From NCBI GenBank assembly GCA_017427185.1, contig JAFRTJ010000014.1, positions 1 through 52,989 on the forward strand: DNA of 52,989 nt, given 5' to 3'. The notes under the pieces were generated by a model that ran no database searches, was not told where the DNA came from, and saw only the letters and a program-made list of their open reading frames with translations. Each line of letters begins with the position of its first letter. The stretch's first letter is position 1. The stretch comes from Bacteroidaceae bacterium. GTDB taxonomy: Bacteria; Bacteroidota; Bacteroidia; Bacteroidales; Bacteroidaceae. The position numbers and the translations under genes were made by a program. Of this stretch, positions 17,262-25,199 are shown piece after piece.

Positions 17262-17957
17262 TTATCTTATGAAGTTCATGGGGTTCCAAGGCTCACGTTC
17301 AGGATAATCAGGTGATCCGTCAGCATGAATCTTTCTCAACAACCAGGCCATGTTGTCAGCCATTGTCCTCATGGTCTGCATTCCTTCTGTATCGAGAGCG
17401 GCCTGTCCCTCGTCCCTCCCATAGACGATATTCCAATATTGTGAGGTCACGACTGGCATGTTCATCATCTGGAAAGGCATGTTCATGGTTTGGAAAGCGG
17501 CGGTGGAACCTCCACGACGGCATACGCAAACGGCAGCGGCTGGTTTGTTGACCACCTTCTCACCTGCTGAGAAAAACATGCGCTGAATAAGTGAGAGGAC
17601 TGAACCGTTCGGCTGACCGTAATAAACGGGTGAGCCAACAATGAGGCCGTCGACGCCGTTCAGCTTTTCAGAGATTCTGTTGCAGATATCATCGTCAAAG
17701 ACACACCGGCCAAGCTGCTTTGCCTTGCATTGTCCACAGGCGATACAACCACGGACGGGCTTTACTCCAATCTGTACAATCTCTGTCTCAATGCCGTGTT
17801 TCTCCAGTCTCTTCGCAGCTTCGCTCAGGGCAAGGAATGTGTTGCCATTCTTGCGAGGACTGCCGTTAATCAGTAATACCTTGCACTTTCTGCCGGCATC
17901 ATTTCCTTTGGCTGAGCAGTCAGACTTGCTCTGATCTTTTTTTATCGAATCATTCAT
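17262..17957 (-). CDS. Flavodoxin-family NAD(P)H-dependent FMN reductase with Cys cluster
   Basis: The 231-residue protein has a flavodoxin-like fold with the FMN phosphate loop NGSPRKNGNT (about 31-40) and a CxxCxxCxxxxxxxC-like cluster (GCIACGQCKAKQLGRC, about 70-85) typical of iron-sulfur flavoproteins and related reductases. 'GSPVYYGQPNGSVLSLIQRMFF' is the next flavin-binding loop. It would transfer electrons from a reduced donor to FMN or small quinone or azo-type acceptors; the substrate is not inferable. An N-terminal polar extension of about 25 residues precedes the domain; the true start might be internal, though no better ATG is evident. Confidence 0.88.
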   Translation of the reverse strand: MNDSIKKDQSKSDCSAKGNDAGRKCKVLLINGSPRKNGNTFLALSEAAKRLEKHGIETEIVQIGVKPVRGCIACGQCKAKQLGRCVFDDDICNRISEKLNGVDGLIVGSPVYYGQPNGSVLSLIQRMFFSAGEKVVNKPAAAVCVCRRGGSTAAFQTMNMPFQMMNMPVVTSQYWNIVYGRDEGQAALDTEGMQTMRTMADNMAWLLRKIHADGSPDYPEREPWNPMNFIR

Positions 17958-18129
17958 AATGTTTTTGTTTGAGATTAATCGAATTTTATTGACTCTGGGA
18001 ATGGGACGGGCAGATGCTTGTCTTCTGTCGAAGAAACAGACAGCACACTTTTCCCTGCACGTTGACTCCTTCTGATTCCAGGAGCTTTCCCTCCAGATTG
18101 TTTATTCCTGTTTTCTCAGCATGAATCAT

Positions 18130-18312
18130 TCAATACTTTGTGAAGTTGTACTTTTCCCTTAACTCAGCCTTCTTCTCGTCGTTCAGGCTGGTAAAATAAC
18201 CTTTCCAACCAGGACAGAAGTTGATGTGCCATCGCCAGAACCTACCCATGAGCGACTTGGGATTCTTGTCGTAATTTGCTCTCAGCTTGCAATTCTCACA
18301 TTTTGCTTTCAT
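18130..18312 (-). CDS. Small Cys-containing conserved protein, 60 aa
   Basis: This 60-residue protein starts with MKAKCENCKLRANYDKNPKS and continues GRFWRWHINFCPGWKGYFTSL. Three Cys and one His (C5, C8, H29, C33) could bind zinc, but this is inference. It is dense in aromatic and basic residues and looks like a real, constrained protein, not a chance frame. I know of no assigned function. About 170 bp lie between it and the flavoprotein gene downstream, where I see nothing convincing. Confidence 0.65.
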   Translation of the reverse strand: MKAKCENCKLRANYDKNPKSLMGRFWRWHINFCPGWKGYFTSLNDEKKAELREKYNFTKY

Positions 18313-18381
18313 ACTTTTTATTCTTTCTTTTATTGTTGGTTATTCTACTTTTGAAAGAGGAGGCGATAGTCTCACGAGCAG

Positions 18382-18924
18382 TTATCTTACCTCTTCCAAT
18401 GCTCCCGTTTCAGAGTCGATAATGAATCCGCGTACCACCGTATCCTTTGGGACGAGCGGATGAGTCTTGATGGTCTCGACGGTCCTGCGCACAGATTCAG
18501 GCGTATCCTTGAATCCTTCCAGCCAATGATGCAGGTCTATCCCACATTTCTGGATGGTGTCGAGCGTCTCGTCTCCAATTCCTCTGGCAATCATCTCGTG
18601 ATGGAAGTGGTCGAAGCTCATGTGGCAGGCTCCGCAATTTGAGTGCGCCACCACCATGATTTCCTCTACGCCCAGCTCATAGATGCCTACGATCAGGCTG
18701 CGCATAGCTGAGTCAAAGGGGGAGATGACCAATCCTCCAGCATTCTTGATAATCTTCGCGTCGCCGTTCTTCAAACCAAGTGCCGCAGGCAGCAACTCTG
18801 TCAGGCGCGTGTCCATACACGACAGCACCGCCAGCCGTTTGTTGGGATACTTGTCCGTTATGTACTTCTCGTAGCCCTTCTGAGCCACGAAACTCTTGTT
18901 GTAATCGATAATCTGGTCAATCAT
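18382..18924 (-). CDS. Beta-class carbonic anhydrase
   Basis: The 180-residue enzyme interconverts CO2 and bicarbonate. Zinc ligands of the beta class are visible: Cys36 in LSCMDTRL, His94 and Cys97 in VVAHSNCGACH, with the Asp38-Arg40 dyad that gates the active site. The chain is short, as in the compact bacterial branch. The frame is open upstream for another 68 codons, but that part is the overlapping upstream gene read in another frame; the ATG at 18924 (MIDQIIDYNKSFV) is the start. It lies 19 bp downstream of the DUF6078-like gene, probably in one transcript. Confidence 0.93.
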   Translation of the reverse strand: MIDQIIDYNKSFVAQKGYEKYITDKYPNKRLAVLSCMDTRLTELLPAALGLKNGDAKIIKNAGGLVISPFDSAMRSLIVGIYELGVEEIMVVAHSNCGACHMSFDHFHHEMIARGIGDETLDTIQKCGIDLHHWLEGFKDTPESVRRTVETIKTHPLVPKDTVVRGFIIDSETGALEEVR

Positions 18925-18943
18925 ATTCGTGTTCTTTTTGCGT

Positions 18944-19384
18944 CTACCATTCATAATCCTCCACATAGCCATCAAATGAGACCTCTCCGTCCCAGCCTGC
19001 CTCACGGAACAGGTTCCGCACTTCCTCCTGCATGGAAGGCGGAATGAGGCGCGAGCCATTGCGGTACTCGAAATAATAGGTGCGGTTGTGGCTGGCGATG
19101 AGTTTCTTTCGTACGAACGGCTCCACACGTTTGGGCATTTCGTCGATGAAGATGCGGGTCATCCCTTTAGCCATCATCACCTTCTCCGCATTGCGATAGA
19201 GGGGACAATCCTCAGTAGCCACATTCTCGAAATGAAGATTCACACAATGGTAGGTACTCATGTTGTCAGGTAGCTGCTGACCCACTTTCCAGCGCAGGCA
19301 ATGCTCTTTCCTGGGGCAAAGCTCCGCGTGGCACACCGCATAGCCATCCTCGGCTTTCATCCTGAATATCTCTTGTTCTGTCAT
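18944..19384 (-). CDS. DUF6078-like Bacteroidales protein with Cys residues
   Basis: The protein of 146 residues (from ATG 19384) contains a Cys-rich N-terminal part (AVCHAELCPRKEHCLRWKVG, then YHCVNLHF and EDCPLYRN) and a C-terminal basic region with 'NRTYYFEYRNGSRLIPPSMQEEVRNLF'. This looks like the DUF6078 family of Bacteroidales, function unknown; the family name is from memory. A start at 19417 is also open but lies inside the predicted -7 promoter box (19415-19422), so 19384 (MTEQEIFRM) is chosen. The Cys spacing suggests metal binding. Confidence 0.75.
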   Translation of the reverse strand: MTEQEIFRMKAEDGYAVCHAELCPRKEHCLRWKVGQQLPDNMSTYHCVNLHFENVATEDCPLYRNAEKVMMAKGMTRIFIDEMPKRVEPFVRKKLIASHNRTYYFEYRNGSRLIPPSMQEEVRNLFREAGWDGEVSFDGYVEDYEW

Positions 19385-19414
19385 GGCTGATGTGTTTTGT
19401 AACTTTTGATGCCA

Positions 19415-19446
19415 CAAATTTACGGAAAAAAGTACGAAAAACCAAA
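19415..19446 (-). promoter_or_regulatory. Bacteroidetes-type promoter of the DUF6078-like/carbonic anhydrase unit
   Basis: On the minus strand a -33 TTTG (complement of 19443-19446) is followed after 20 bp by a -7 TAAATTTG (complement of 19415-19422). This is a good match to the Bacteroidetes housekeeping promoter and places the transcript start near 19408, about 24 nt before the ATG at 19384. Confidence 0.7.
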
Positions 19447-19536
19447 TTATTTTGAGCCTTTCCTGAGGACAATCTTTTCTGCTGCCTCCAAATGGAGGAA
19501 GATGAAGCCTGCTGGCAGGGGAAACGTGGAATGGTC

Positions 19537-19599
19537 AGTCCGAACGCGTCGGACTGGGAGTCCGAACCTGACGGACTGGGAGTCCGCACACGTCGGACT
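19537..19599. repeat. Three tandem hairpins, 22-bp period
   Basis: Three perfect inverted repeats AGTCCG-N7-CGGACT occur at 19537-19555, 19559-19577 and 19581-19599, each separated by GGG. The stems are identical and the 7-nt loops differ (AACGCGT, AACCTGA, CACACGT). They lie between the TIGR04076 gene and the promoter of the DUF6078-like gene. Function unknown; they could be transcript hairpins or protein-binding sites. Confidence 0.85.
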
Positions 19600-19647
19600 C
19601 GCAAAAACAACTGCTTCTTCCTCCTACATCAACAGGTGGGAGGAGCC

Positions 19648-19959
19648 TCAGGAACGTTTTTCTTCCAGCAGGGTAATGTAAAAGCTGAACGGACGGAACC
19701 CGTCGTTGCAGCTGATCATTGCGCTCATGGGGTTCTTCATCCAGCCGTCGTAGAAGTTGCCTTCACCTCTGGCGAGCGACTCCACAAAAGGTCTCATCGA
19801 CTCCCACGCAGAGGGGCACAATCCCTCAGGACGTTTTCCATCGATAGAAATCCACTCTTGGCCCTCCCTGACATCACAGGTGTGTTCAATCGGATTCTCG
19901 TATTTTTCCATCAGATCCGTGTAGACCGTCTGGCGAATGGCTGTAATCTTGACTTTCAT
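19648..19959 (-). CDS. TIGR04076 family protein
   Basis: The 103-residue protein matches the small TIGR04076 family: start MKVKITAIRQTVYTDLMEKYEN, a central 'CDVREGQEWISIDGKRPEGLCPSAWESMRPFVESLARGE', and the end 'AMISCNDGFRPFSFYITLLEE'. Family function is unknown. Its ATG lies 42 bp downstream of the LtaS-like gene stop on the same strand, so it may be the last gene of that transcript. The triple hairpin array begins about 50 bp after its stop. Confidence 0.82.
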   Translation of the reverse strand: MKVKITAIRQTVYTDLMEKYENPIEHTCDVREGQEWISIDGKRPEGLCPSAWESMRPFVESLARGEGNFYDGWMKNPMSAMISCNDGFRPFSFYITLLEEKRS

Positions 19960-20001
19960 CTGGTGCGTTAGGTTTTCTTCTGTTTATGTGTGGCGACCTG
20001 C

Positions 20002-21975
20002 TCACCTTCCCGTTACGAGGCGGTCTTCCGTCATTCGTTGCATGTATTGCTGGATGATGGATTCTACATGTTGCTGCATGAGTTGCAGGGTATCGGCAGG
20101 AAGAGATTCGAGGATGTCGTGGTTCAGCAGGGAGTCCGTGCGATAGGCATAGGCTGAAGTGACACGTTGGCCGTCGAAACGGATGGCGTATGGACCTCGC
20201 ACGTATTCATATCCTCCCATTTCTGGGAGCCAATGGAGGGCGAAGGATGAAGCAGAATCTGAGTTGAGCATATCCTGACCAAAGGCGATGTAGGGCTGGT
20301 CGTAGTGGAGATAGGAAAGCACGGTAGGCATGATGTCGACCTGTTCCACCACACGTTCCTCCTCGTAGCCGTGCAGGGTGCTGTCGCTTGGAGCGTAGAA
20401 GATGATGGGCACACAGAAGTTGCCCAATGAGGTGGTGTAGAAGGGATCGAGCTGTTGGCTCGTATGGTCTGCCGTCAGGACGAAGAGGGTATTTTCAAAC
20501 CAAGGTTCCTTTCTGGCTGTTTCGAAGAAACGGCGCAACGCGTAGTCCGTATAGGCGACACATTCCTGCAGGGGGCTCTCGCCCTGTGGGAAGACCCCAC
20601 GGTAGCGGTCGGGTAGGGCAAAGGGATCGTGCGAGGAGGCGGTGAAGACTGCTGTCATGAAGGGTTCCTTCATCTCACTCATGCGGCGGGCAAAGAATTG
20701 AAGGAACTCCTCGTCCCAGATGGCCCAGGTGCCATCAAAGTCTCCGTCGCCGTTGGTCAGCGGATCATCATTGTACTCCGTGCGACCAAAGTATTGCTGG
20801 AAACCAGTTGCGCGAGCAAACGCATGGAATCCCATCGAACTGTTCTGCGCGCCGTGGAAGAAAGCTGTGGTGTATCCTTTCTGCTCGCCCAGCTCTCGAG
20901 CCAAGCCAGACATGTGGTTGAGAGAGGCGGAGGTAAGGAACAGCGGCTCCACAAAATTGGGTAGCGAGGAGAGGACGGAAGGCATGCCCTCGATGCTCTT
21001 TCGCCCGTTGGCGTAGGAATAGCGCCAAGTCAGGGCAGCATGCGTGCAGATCGAATCCAGGAAAGGAGTGAAACCTTGATAGGTGCCGTCGCGAAGGGTG
21101 CGGTTGTAGAAGCCGAAGTGCTGCTTGCTGAAACTCTCCAGGATGAAGACCACAACGTTTAAGGGACGGAACTCTTTCCTGTCATCCTTGGCTTCTTGAG
21201 CAGGAACTTCATGCAGGGGCGAGAAGAGTCTTGCTGCCTCCTCATCGCTCATGTAGTGAGGAACTTGGAATGGCGTTTTCCCAATCGTGCGCAGGATGGA
21301 GAAGGGAGTATTCAGGATAATGCCTGTTTCCGCAGGTCGAGTGGCAAACTCATTGGCGTTGCTGAGTGTGATGGGACGTGTTGACTTCCCCACACCGCCT
21401 CGCATTCCAACGACACATAAAGGGATTGCCAGCAGGAAGACAGGAATGACACGAAGGTAATACGTCACGATGCGTGCTGGGGTGTTCACTCGTTGCGGAC
21501 GAGGGCGGAACAGCATCCATAGCATCCATGCAAGCATCGCTGCCAGCAAAACCAGGTACCAATGGCGAAGAGCCTGCCCCATCAGGATGCTTCCCAAACT
21601 GCCTGCTCCTTCGTGGCTGAACTCTTGGAAGATGGAAGCCGTAGTGCGCTTGCCTGTGAATGGAAAGTAGACGCAATCGATAAGATTCGCACCAATCCCA
21701 ATGAAGTTCAGCAAGACATAGAGTACCCTCACAAGACGATAGTAACCTGGACATTCTTTCCAATGGAGGGGAAAAAGCATGAGCAGGATGATGGGAATGT
21801 TTAGATAGAGAATGGCCGTCGTGTCGAAGATGAGGCCAGCACGGAATAGTTCCATAGCATGGCTCCAGGTGAGTGTGCCAGAATAAAGCGTCCAGTTGGT
21901 AAACAGAAAAGCTAGGCGGCATAATGTATAAGCGAGGTACAAGACCAGAAGATTCCAAAGCAGAGCAATCATCAT
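20002..21975 (-). CDS. LtaS-like sulfatase-fold membrane transferase
   Basis: The 657-residue inner-membrane protein has five hydrophobic segments in its first ~210 residues and a large periplasmic alkaline phosphatase/sulfatase-fold domain (about 270-620). LtaS-like landmarks are visible: VVFILESFSK (metal-binding Glu), the nucleophile region NGRKSIEGMPSVLSSLP (Ser or Thr in the family), SSHDPF, and VLTADHTSQ with metal-binding Asp-His. Gram-positive relatives polymerise glycerol phosphate; in Bacteroidetes, which lack lipoteichoic acid, such proteins probably transfer phospho-groups to envelope glycans or lipids, or act as hydrolases. Substrate unknown. Its start overlaps the stop of the beta-helix gene by 4 bp (ATGA), so the two are translationally coupled. 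Confidence 0.87.
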   Translation of the reverse strand: MMIALLWNLLVLYLAYTLCRLAFLFTNWTLYSGTLTWSHAMELFRAGLIFDTTAILYLNIPIILLMLFPLHWKECPGYYRLVRVLYVLLNFIGIGANLIDCVYFPFTGKRTTASIFQEFSHEGAGSLGSILMGQALRHWYLVLLAAMLAWMLWMLFRPRPQRVNTPARIVTYYLRVIPVFLLAIPLCVVGMRGGVGKSTRPITLSNANEFATRPAETGIILNTPFSILRTIGKTPFQVPHYMSDEEAARLFSPLHEVPAQEAKDDRKEFRPLNVVVFILESFSKQHFGFYNRTLRDGTYQGFTPFLDSICTHAALTWRYSYANGRKSIEGMPSVLSSLPNFVEPLFLTSASLNHMSGLARELGEQKGYTTAFFHGAQNSSMGFHAFARATGFQQYFGRTEYNDDPLTNGDGDFDGTWAIWDEEFLQFFARRMSEMKEPFMTAVFTASSHDPFALPDRYRGVFPQGESPLQECVAYTDYALRRFFETARKEPWFENTLFVLTADHTSQQLDPFYTTSLGNFCVPIIFYAPSDSTLHGYEEERVVEQVDIMPTVLSYLHYDQPYIAFGQDMLNSDSASSFALHWLPEMGGYEYVRGPYAIRFDGQRVTSAYAYRTDSLLNHDILESLPADTLQLMQQHVESIIQQYMQRMTEDRLVTGR

Positions 21976-24900
21976 TCCAACATTATTGTTTTCTGTTCTC
22001 TAATCAGTTTGGCTGAATGTATATCCTGACGCAATTCTTTCTGCAAGGTCTCGAAGTCCTTAAGTTCCGTTGCGTTGATATTTATCAGCAGGTCGCCAGG
22101 CAGGATACCCAATCGCTTCAGGCGCTTGGCCAGTTCTGACAGATGCTCCAAATCATAGGAGACGGCAAAGCCATGCATCTGGAAATCTCCTCCAAATGCC
22201 GACATGGCATTGCCCGTAACGTGGGTCCACTCAACTCCATCTGTTTCCATTGTCTCGCCCTGTACTTCCTTGGCATCCTCCTTCACGTTCATCGCAGACA
22301 GAGGTGGAGTGGGGGCAAGGGCTTTCAGCCTTTCAGACATCACTCCGAAATCGTCTGAACTGAAGTTGCGGAAACCAATAGCCGGCGCATTCGATACGTC
22401 GCCGCTCAACGAAGAAGAGTCGCATCCGTTTGCCACATAAGCATCAGGTACGGCTTCCATCCCAACAAAGAAATTCCGGTCAATGCAGTCGCCCCATTTC
22501 TCGTCGGCTTTCATGGCCTGATTCATCCCAATGGTAGCATAGGCTTTCCCTATGATATTGTGCATAATGACATCCCCGCTGTTGGCATACCAGACGTGCA
22601 GATGAAGTGTGTTTCCCTCGATGATGTTGTTCACCACCTTACGATGGTAACCCTCTCTCAGCTTCAATCCTCCGCCTAGCAACAGATTATCCTGTATCAG
22701 ATAGTTTGAAGAGCCATCGTCCAAATCAACATCCCATCCGTGGTCGCACTTCCAACGGTTGTGGCGCAGCTCATTTCTTGCCAGCATGTCCAAGTTCTCT
22801 CTTCCTGGATGTGCTGCCACACTTTCCGACGTCTCCTTTACACTTGGGCTCCAGTATCTGTCTCGTCCCCACGAGTTGAAACTTCCGTGGTCACCTGTTT
22901 CCAATACTGTGTTGAATACGTCGCAGTTCTCGATGACGTGGCCTCCGAATGTGCCTTCGCTGATGTTTATTCCAGCTCGTGGAACATTGCAGATCGTGCA
23001 GTGGTTCACTCTTATTCCAAACGACATCGAAATCTGTACTCCTGCCGTTTGTTTCTCTGTTCTGCCCGTCCGTGTGATGAGACAATCCTCCACCAAGCAA
23101 TGGGTTGGATAATTGTCTGTTTTAGGTCCCTTCTCGAAGTCCTTCACCTCGCTCGCTTTCTGTCCATAGTCAAACATGGGATTCCTGACGCTTTCCGTGT
23201 CCCCCACGAAAGCAATACCGCTTGCTCCGCAATCGTGAATGTAACATCCACTTATGCTGAAGTCACGGTTGTAGCAATCTATGAACAAGGCGTTTCCACC
23301 CAGTTGATCAAAGTCGCAATTCCTGATACGGCAGTCCTCAGTATTCTTTAGGGTGACAGCACCGCCGCGATATATCGTCCAGTCGGAGCGAAGCAGTCGT
23401 TCCTTGTTTTCCATGAACGTTCGTGCCGTGTGCCTGAACGTGAAACCTTCAATCGTCACGTCACGCACCACATCTTTTCTATTCCCGTCGAAAGCCATCA
23501 GACATTTCAGTCCCGCCACCTCTATCTCAGCATTCTCCAGATCCTCTTCCTCTGGCATGTAGTACAGCACGCAAGTCTTTTGGTCATAGTACCACTCACC
23601 TGGCTCGTCCAGTTCTTCCCGTATATTCTCCACGATGCGGAAGTGGGGATGCATCCTTGAAGGGCGATTGTTCTGCCATCCTCCTTCTGTGTTGAGGATG
23701 CCGTTTTCCTTCCCTTTAATAATCCAGTGCATATCGCCCCACAGATATTCATGCATGGCGTGGATGTAGCCTCCAGCAGGATTTTGCCATCTGGCTATCC
23801 TGTCCTCATTTAGTGCGTCATCTTTCTTCTCATCTCCTGCCTCGTTGAGTCGCCATCGATCAAAGACATTGGCCTCTTTGTCTTGCGAAATGTTAGGGTA
23901 TCGTGCCATCCGTTTGCACTTGCCGTTCACAAACAGTTGGTCTATCGTCAACAGACTATCCGTTTGTGCCGACCAGATTCCATTCTTCTCCTCCCTCCAC
24001 TTCAAACTCAGCCTCGATCCACCACTTATCACAGCTCCTTGAGGGTTTTGTGAACAATAAACAACGTGATTGTCATGACTGTCGAACACGATAGTCCGAG
24101 TCAGGTAATATGTCCCATTGCCAAACCATACCCTGACAGGACCCTTTGCTTCGCGAGCCAGCATCTGTGCCCTCTCGAAAGTCCTGACAGGTGCGTCCTT
24201 CGTACCTTCTGCTGAATCATCGCCCTCCACGGACACATAGATGCTATGTCGTGCCAGCGTTTCGTCTTCATCTTGTTCCGAAGACTTTATCAGGGAAAAA
24301 GGAACCATGATAGACCCTCTCTTTCCTAGAGGGGTTGTATATTCTCCATCTAAGAATATCGTCCGCCATGGGTGTATGGTCTTCAAGGCTGCTTTTATCT
24401 CCTCCTCCAGTTTCTTGTTCTCCATGTTCCTACCCAGGCCCACATTACAATCAATAAGGTTTCCCAAAGAGTCGACACGAATATCCTTTACCATGAAAGT
24501 GAATCCTTTGTGGACTTTCGCCAGCTCAGGATACTTCTTGGAATGCGAGAAGACTTCCGATAACGTAGTGTGGTTTCTATTATTAAATGCAAAGCCATCG
24601 CAGACTAGTCTATTGGAACTTACTTTCCTGTCAAAGACCTTTCCACGGGAGAGACTCAAAACCTGCTCGTGTTCATAATTCCTCGCAAAGCCCATGTGCT
24701 CATAATATAAAAGTCCGCCATGTGCTATTCTGATTTTACCTGTGTACCAACCAGCCTTTATCCGACCTCTTTTGTAATGCTCCTTAAACACATGCAGCAT
24801 ATCGCCATCAGGAATGCTCTCGTAATGAGTCTTTTTCGTCTCCTTGTCGTAGAATCCTATCTGAATGCTGTCAAGATAAAGGACATCTTTTTTGATGCTC

Positions 24901-25073
24901 CAATAACCCGTGTAGCCTTTCCAGTTAGCTGATGACCATGACCTGCCCTTCGGAAGTACAGCTTTCAGGCGTTTTGCAAGAACTGAATCTGCATAAACAG
25001 GTTCCCCTAAAAGTTCCCAGCGTTCACCGTCAACGAAGATGACATCCCCGTTCTGCCCTATAAAAAAAAACAC
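21972..25073 (-). CDS. Beta-helix protein with TonB-C-like and PDZ-like ends; signal peptide interrupted by a stop
   Basis: The 1033-codon frame has three parts. Residues about 195-275 (VKDIRVDSLGNLIDCNVGLG...PWRTIFLDGEY...IMVPFSL) resemble a TonB C-terminal domain. Residues about 288-900 form a pectate-lyase-like parallel beta-helix, beginning SIYVSVEGDDSAEGTKDAPVRTFERA, with many short NxI/CxI-type rungs. Residues about 955-1033 resemble a PDZ domain (LGILPGDLLININATELKDFETLQKEL). Enzyme activity, if any, would be on polysaccharide outside the cytoplasm. In the same frame upstream, an ATG at 25121 gives MKKVFIFMYAVAITL followed by TAA (25074-25076) and then GTG (25073): a classical signal peptide cut by a stop. 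A good promoter ends just before 25121. The gene is thus either broken, restarted at GTG without export, or read through. Confidence 0.8.
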   Translation of the reverse strand: MFFFIGQNGDVIFVDGERWELLGEPVYADSVLAKRLKAVLPKGRSWSSANWKGYTGYWSIKKDVLYLDSIQIGFYDKETKKTHYESIPDGDMLHVFKEHYKRGRIKAGWYTGKIRIAHGGLLYYEHMGFARNYEHEQVLSLSRGKVFDRKVSSNRLVCDGFAFNNRNHTTLSEVFSHSKKYPELAKVHKGFTFMVKDIRVDSLGNLIDCNVGLGRNMENKKLEEEIKAALKTIHPWRTIFLDGEYTTPLGKRGSIMVPFSLIKSSEQDEDETLARHSIYVSVEGDDSAEGTKDAPVRTFERAQMLAREAKGPVRVWFGNGTYYLTRTIVFDSHDNHVVYCSQNPQGAVISGGSRLSLKWREEKNGIWSAQTDSLLTIDQLFVNGKCKRMARYPNISQDKEANVFDRWRLNEAGDEKKDDALNEDRIARWQNPAGGYIHAMHEYLWGDMHWIIKGKENGILNTEGGWQNNRPSRMHPHFRIVENIREELDEPGEWYYDQKTCVLYYMPEEEDLENAEIEVAGLKCLMAFDGNRKDVVRDVTIEGFTFRHTARTFMENKERLLRSDWTIYRGGAVTLKNTEDCRIRNCDFDQLGGNALFIDCYNRDFSISGCYIHDCGASGIAFVGDTESVRNPMFDYGQKASEVKDFEKGPKTDNYPTHCLVEDCLITRTGRTEKQTAGVQISMSFGIRVNHCTICNVPRAGINISEGTFGGHVIENCDVFNTVLETGDHGSFNSWGRDRYWSPSVKETSESVAAHPGRENLDMLARNELRHNRWKCDHGWDVDLDDGSSNYLIQDNLLLGGGLKLREGYHRKVVNNIIEGNTLHLHVWYANSGDVIMHNIIGKAYATIGMNQAMKADEKWGDCIDRNFFVGMEAVPDAYVANGCDSSSLSGDVSNAPAIGFRNFSSDDFGVMSERLKALAPTPPLSAMNVKEDAKEVQGETMETDGVEWTHVTGNAMSAFGGDFQMHGFAVSYDLEHLSELAKRLKRLGILPGDLLININATELKDFETLQKELRQDIHSAKLIREQKTIMLE

Positions 25074-25144
25074 TTATAAGGTGATGGCCACAGCATACAT
25101 GAAAATGAAGACCTTTTTCATCTTGTTTTTTGTCAGTTCATGCA

Positions 25145-25177
25145 CAAAGGTAAGAAGATTATTTCACATATCTCAAA
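25145..25177 (-). promoter_or_regulatory. Bacteroidetes-type promoter of the beta-helix/LtaS-like unit
   Basis: On the minus strand TTTG (complement of 25174-25177), a 21-bp spacer and TACCTTTG (complement of 25145-25152) form a -33/-7 pair. The start point would be near 25138, about 17 nt before the ATG at 25121 that begins the signal peptide. This supports 25121, not 25073, as the original start of the gene. Confidence 0.7.
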
Positions 25178-25184
25178 AATGTTG

Positions 25185-25192
25185 TAATTTTG
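25185..25192 (+). promoter_or_regulatory. -7 box of the metallophosphoesterase gene
   Basis: TAATTTTG fits the Bacteroidetes -7 consensus. Transcription would start about 7 bp downstream, near 25199, which is next to the ATG at 25200, so the message may be leaderless. No TTTG lies at the ideal -33 distance. The box faces away from the promoter at 25145-25177, so the two promoters are nearly back to back. Confidence 0.5.
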
Positions 25193-25199
25193 CAGCACA

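Noticed and set aside
19537..19599. Possible small CRISPR array at the triple hairpins
   Set aside because: The units are 19 bp with only 3 bp between them, so there is no room for spacers.
25061..25073. Phase variation by the T9 run of the beta-helix gene
   Set aside because: The stop codon is upstream of the run and in the same frame as the long open part, so a change in run length would break the frame rather than restore the signal peptide.
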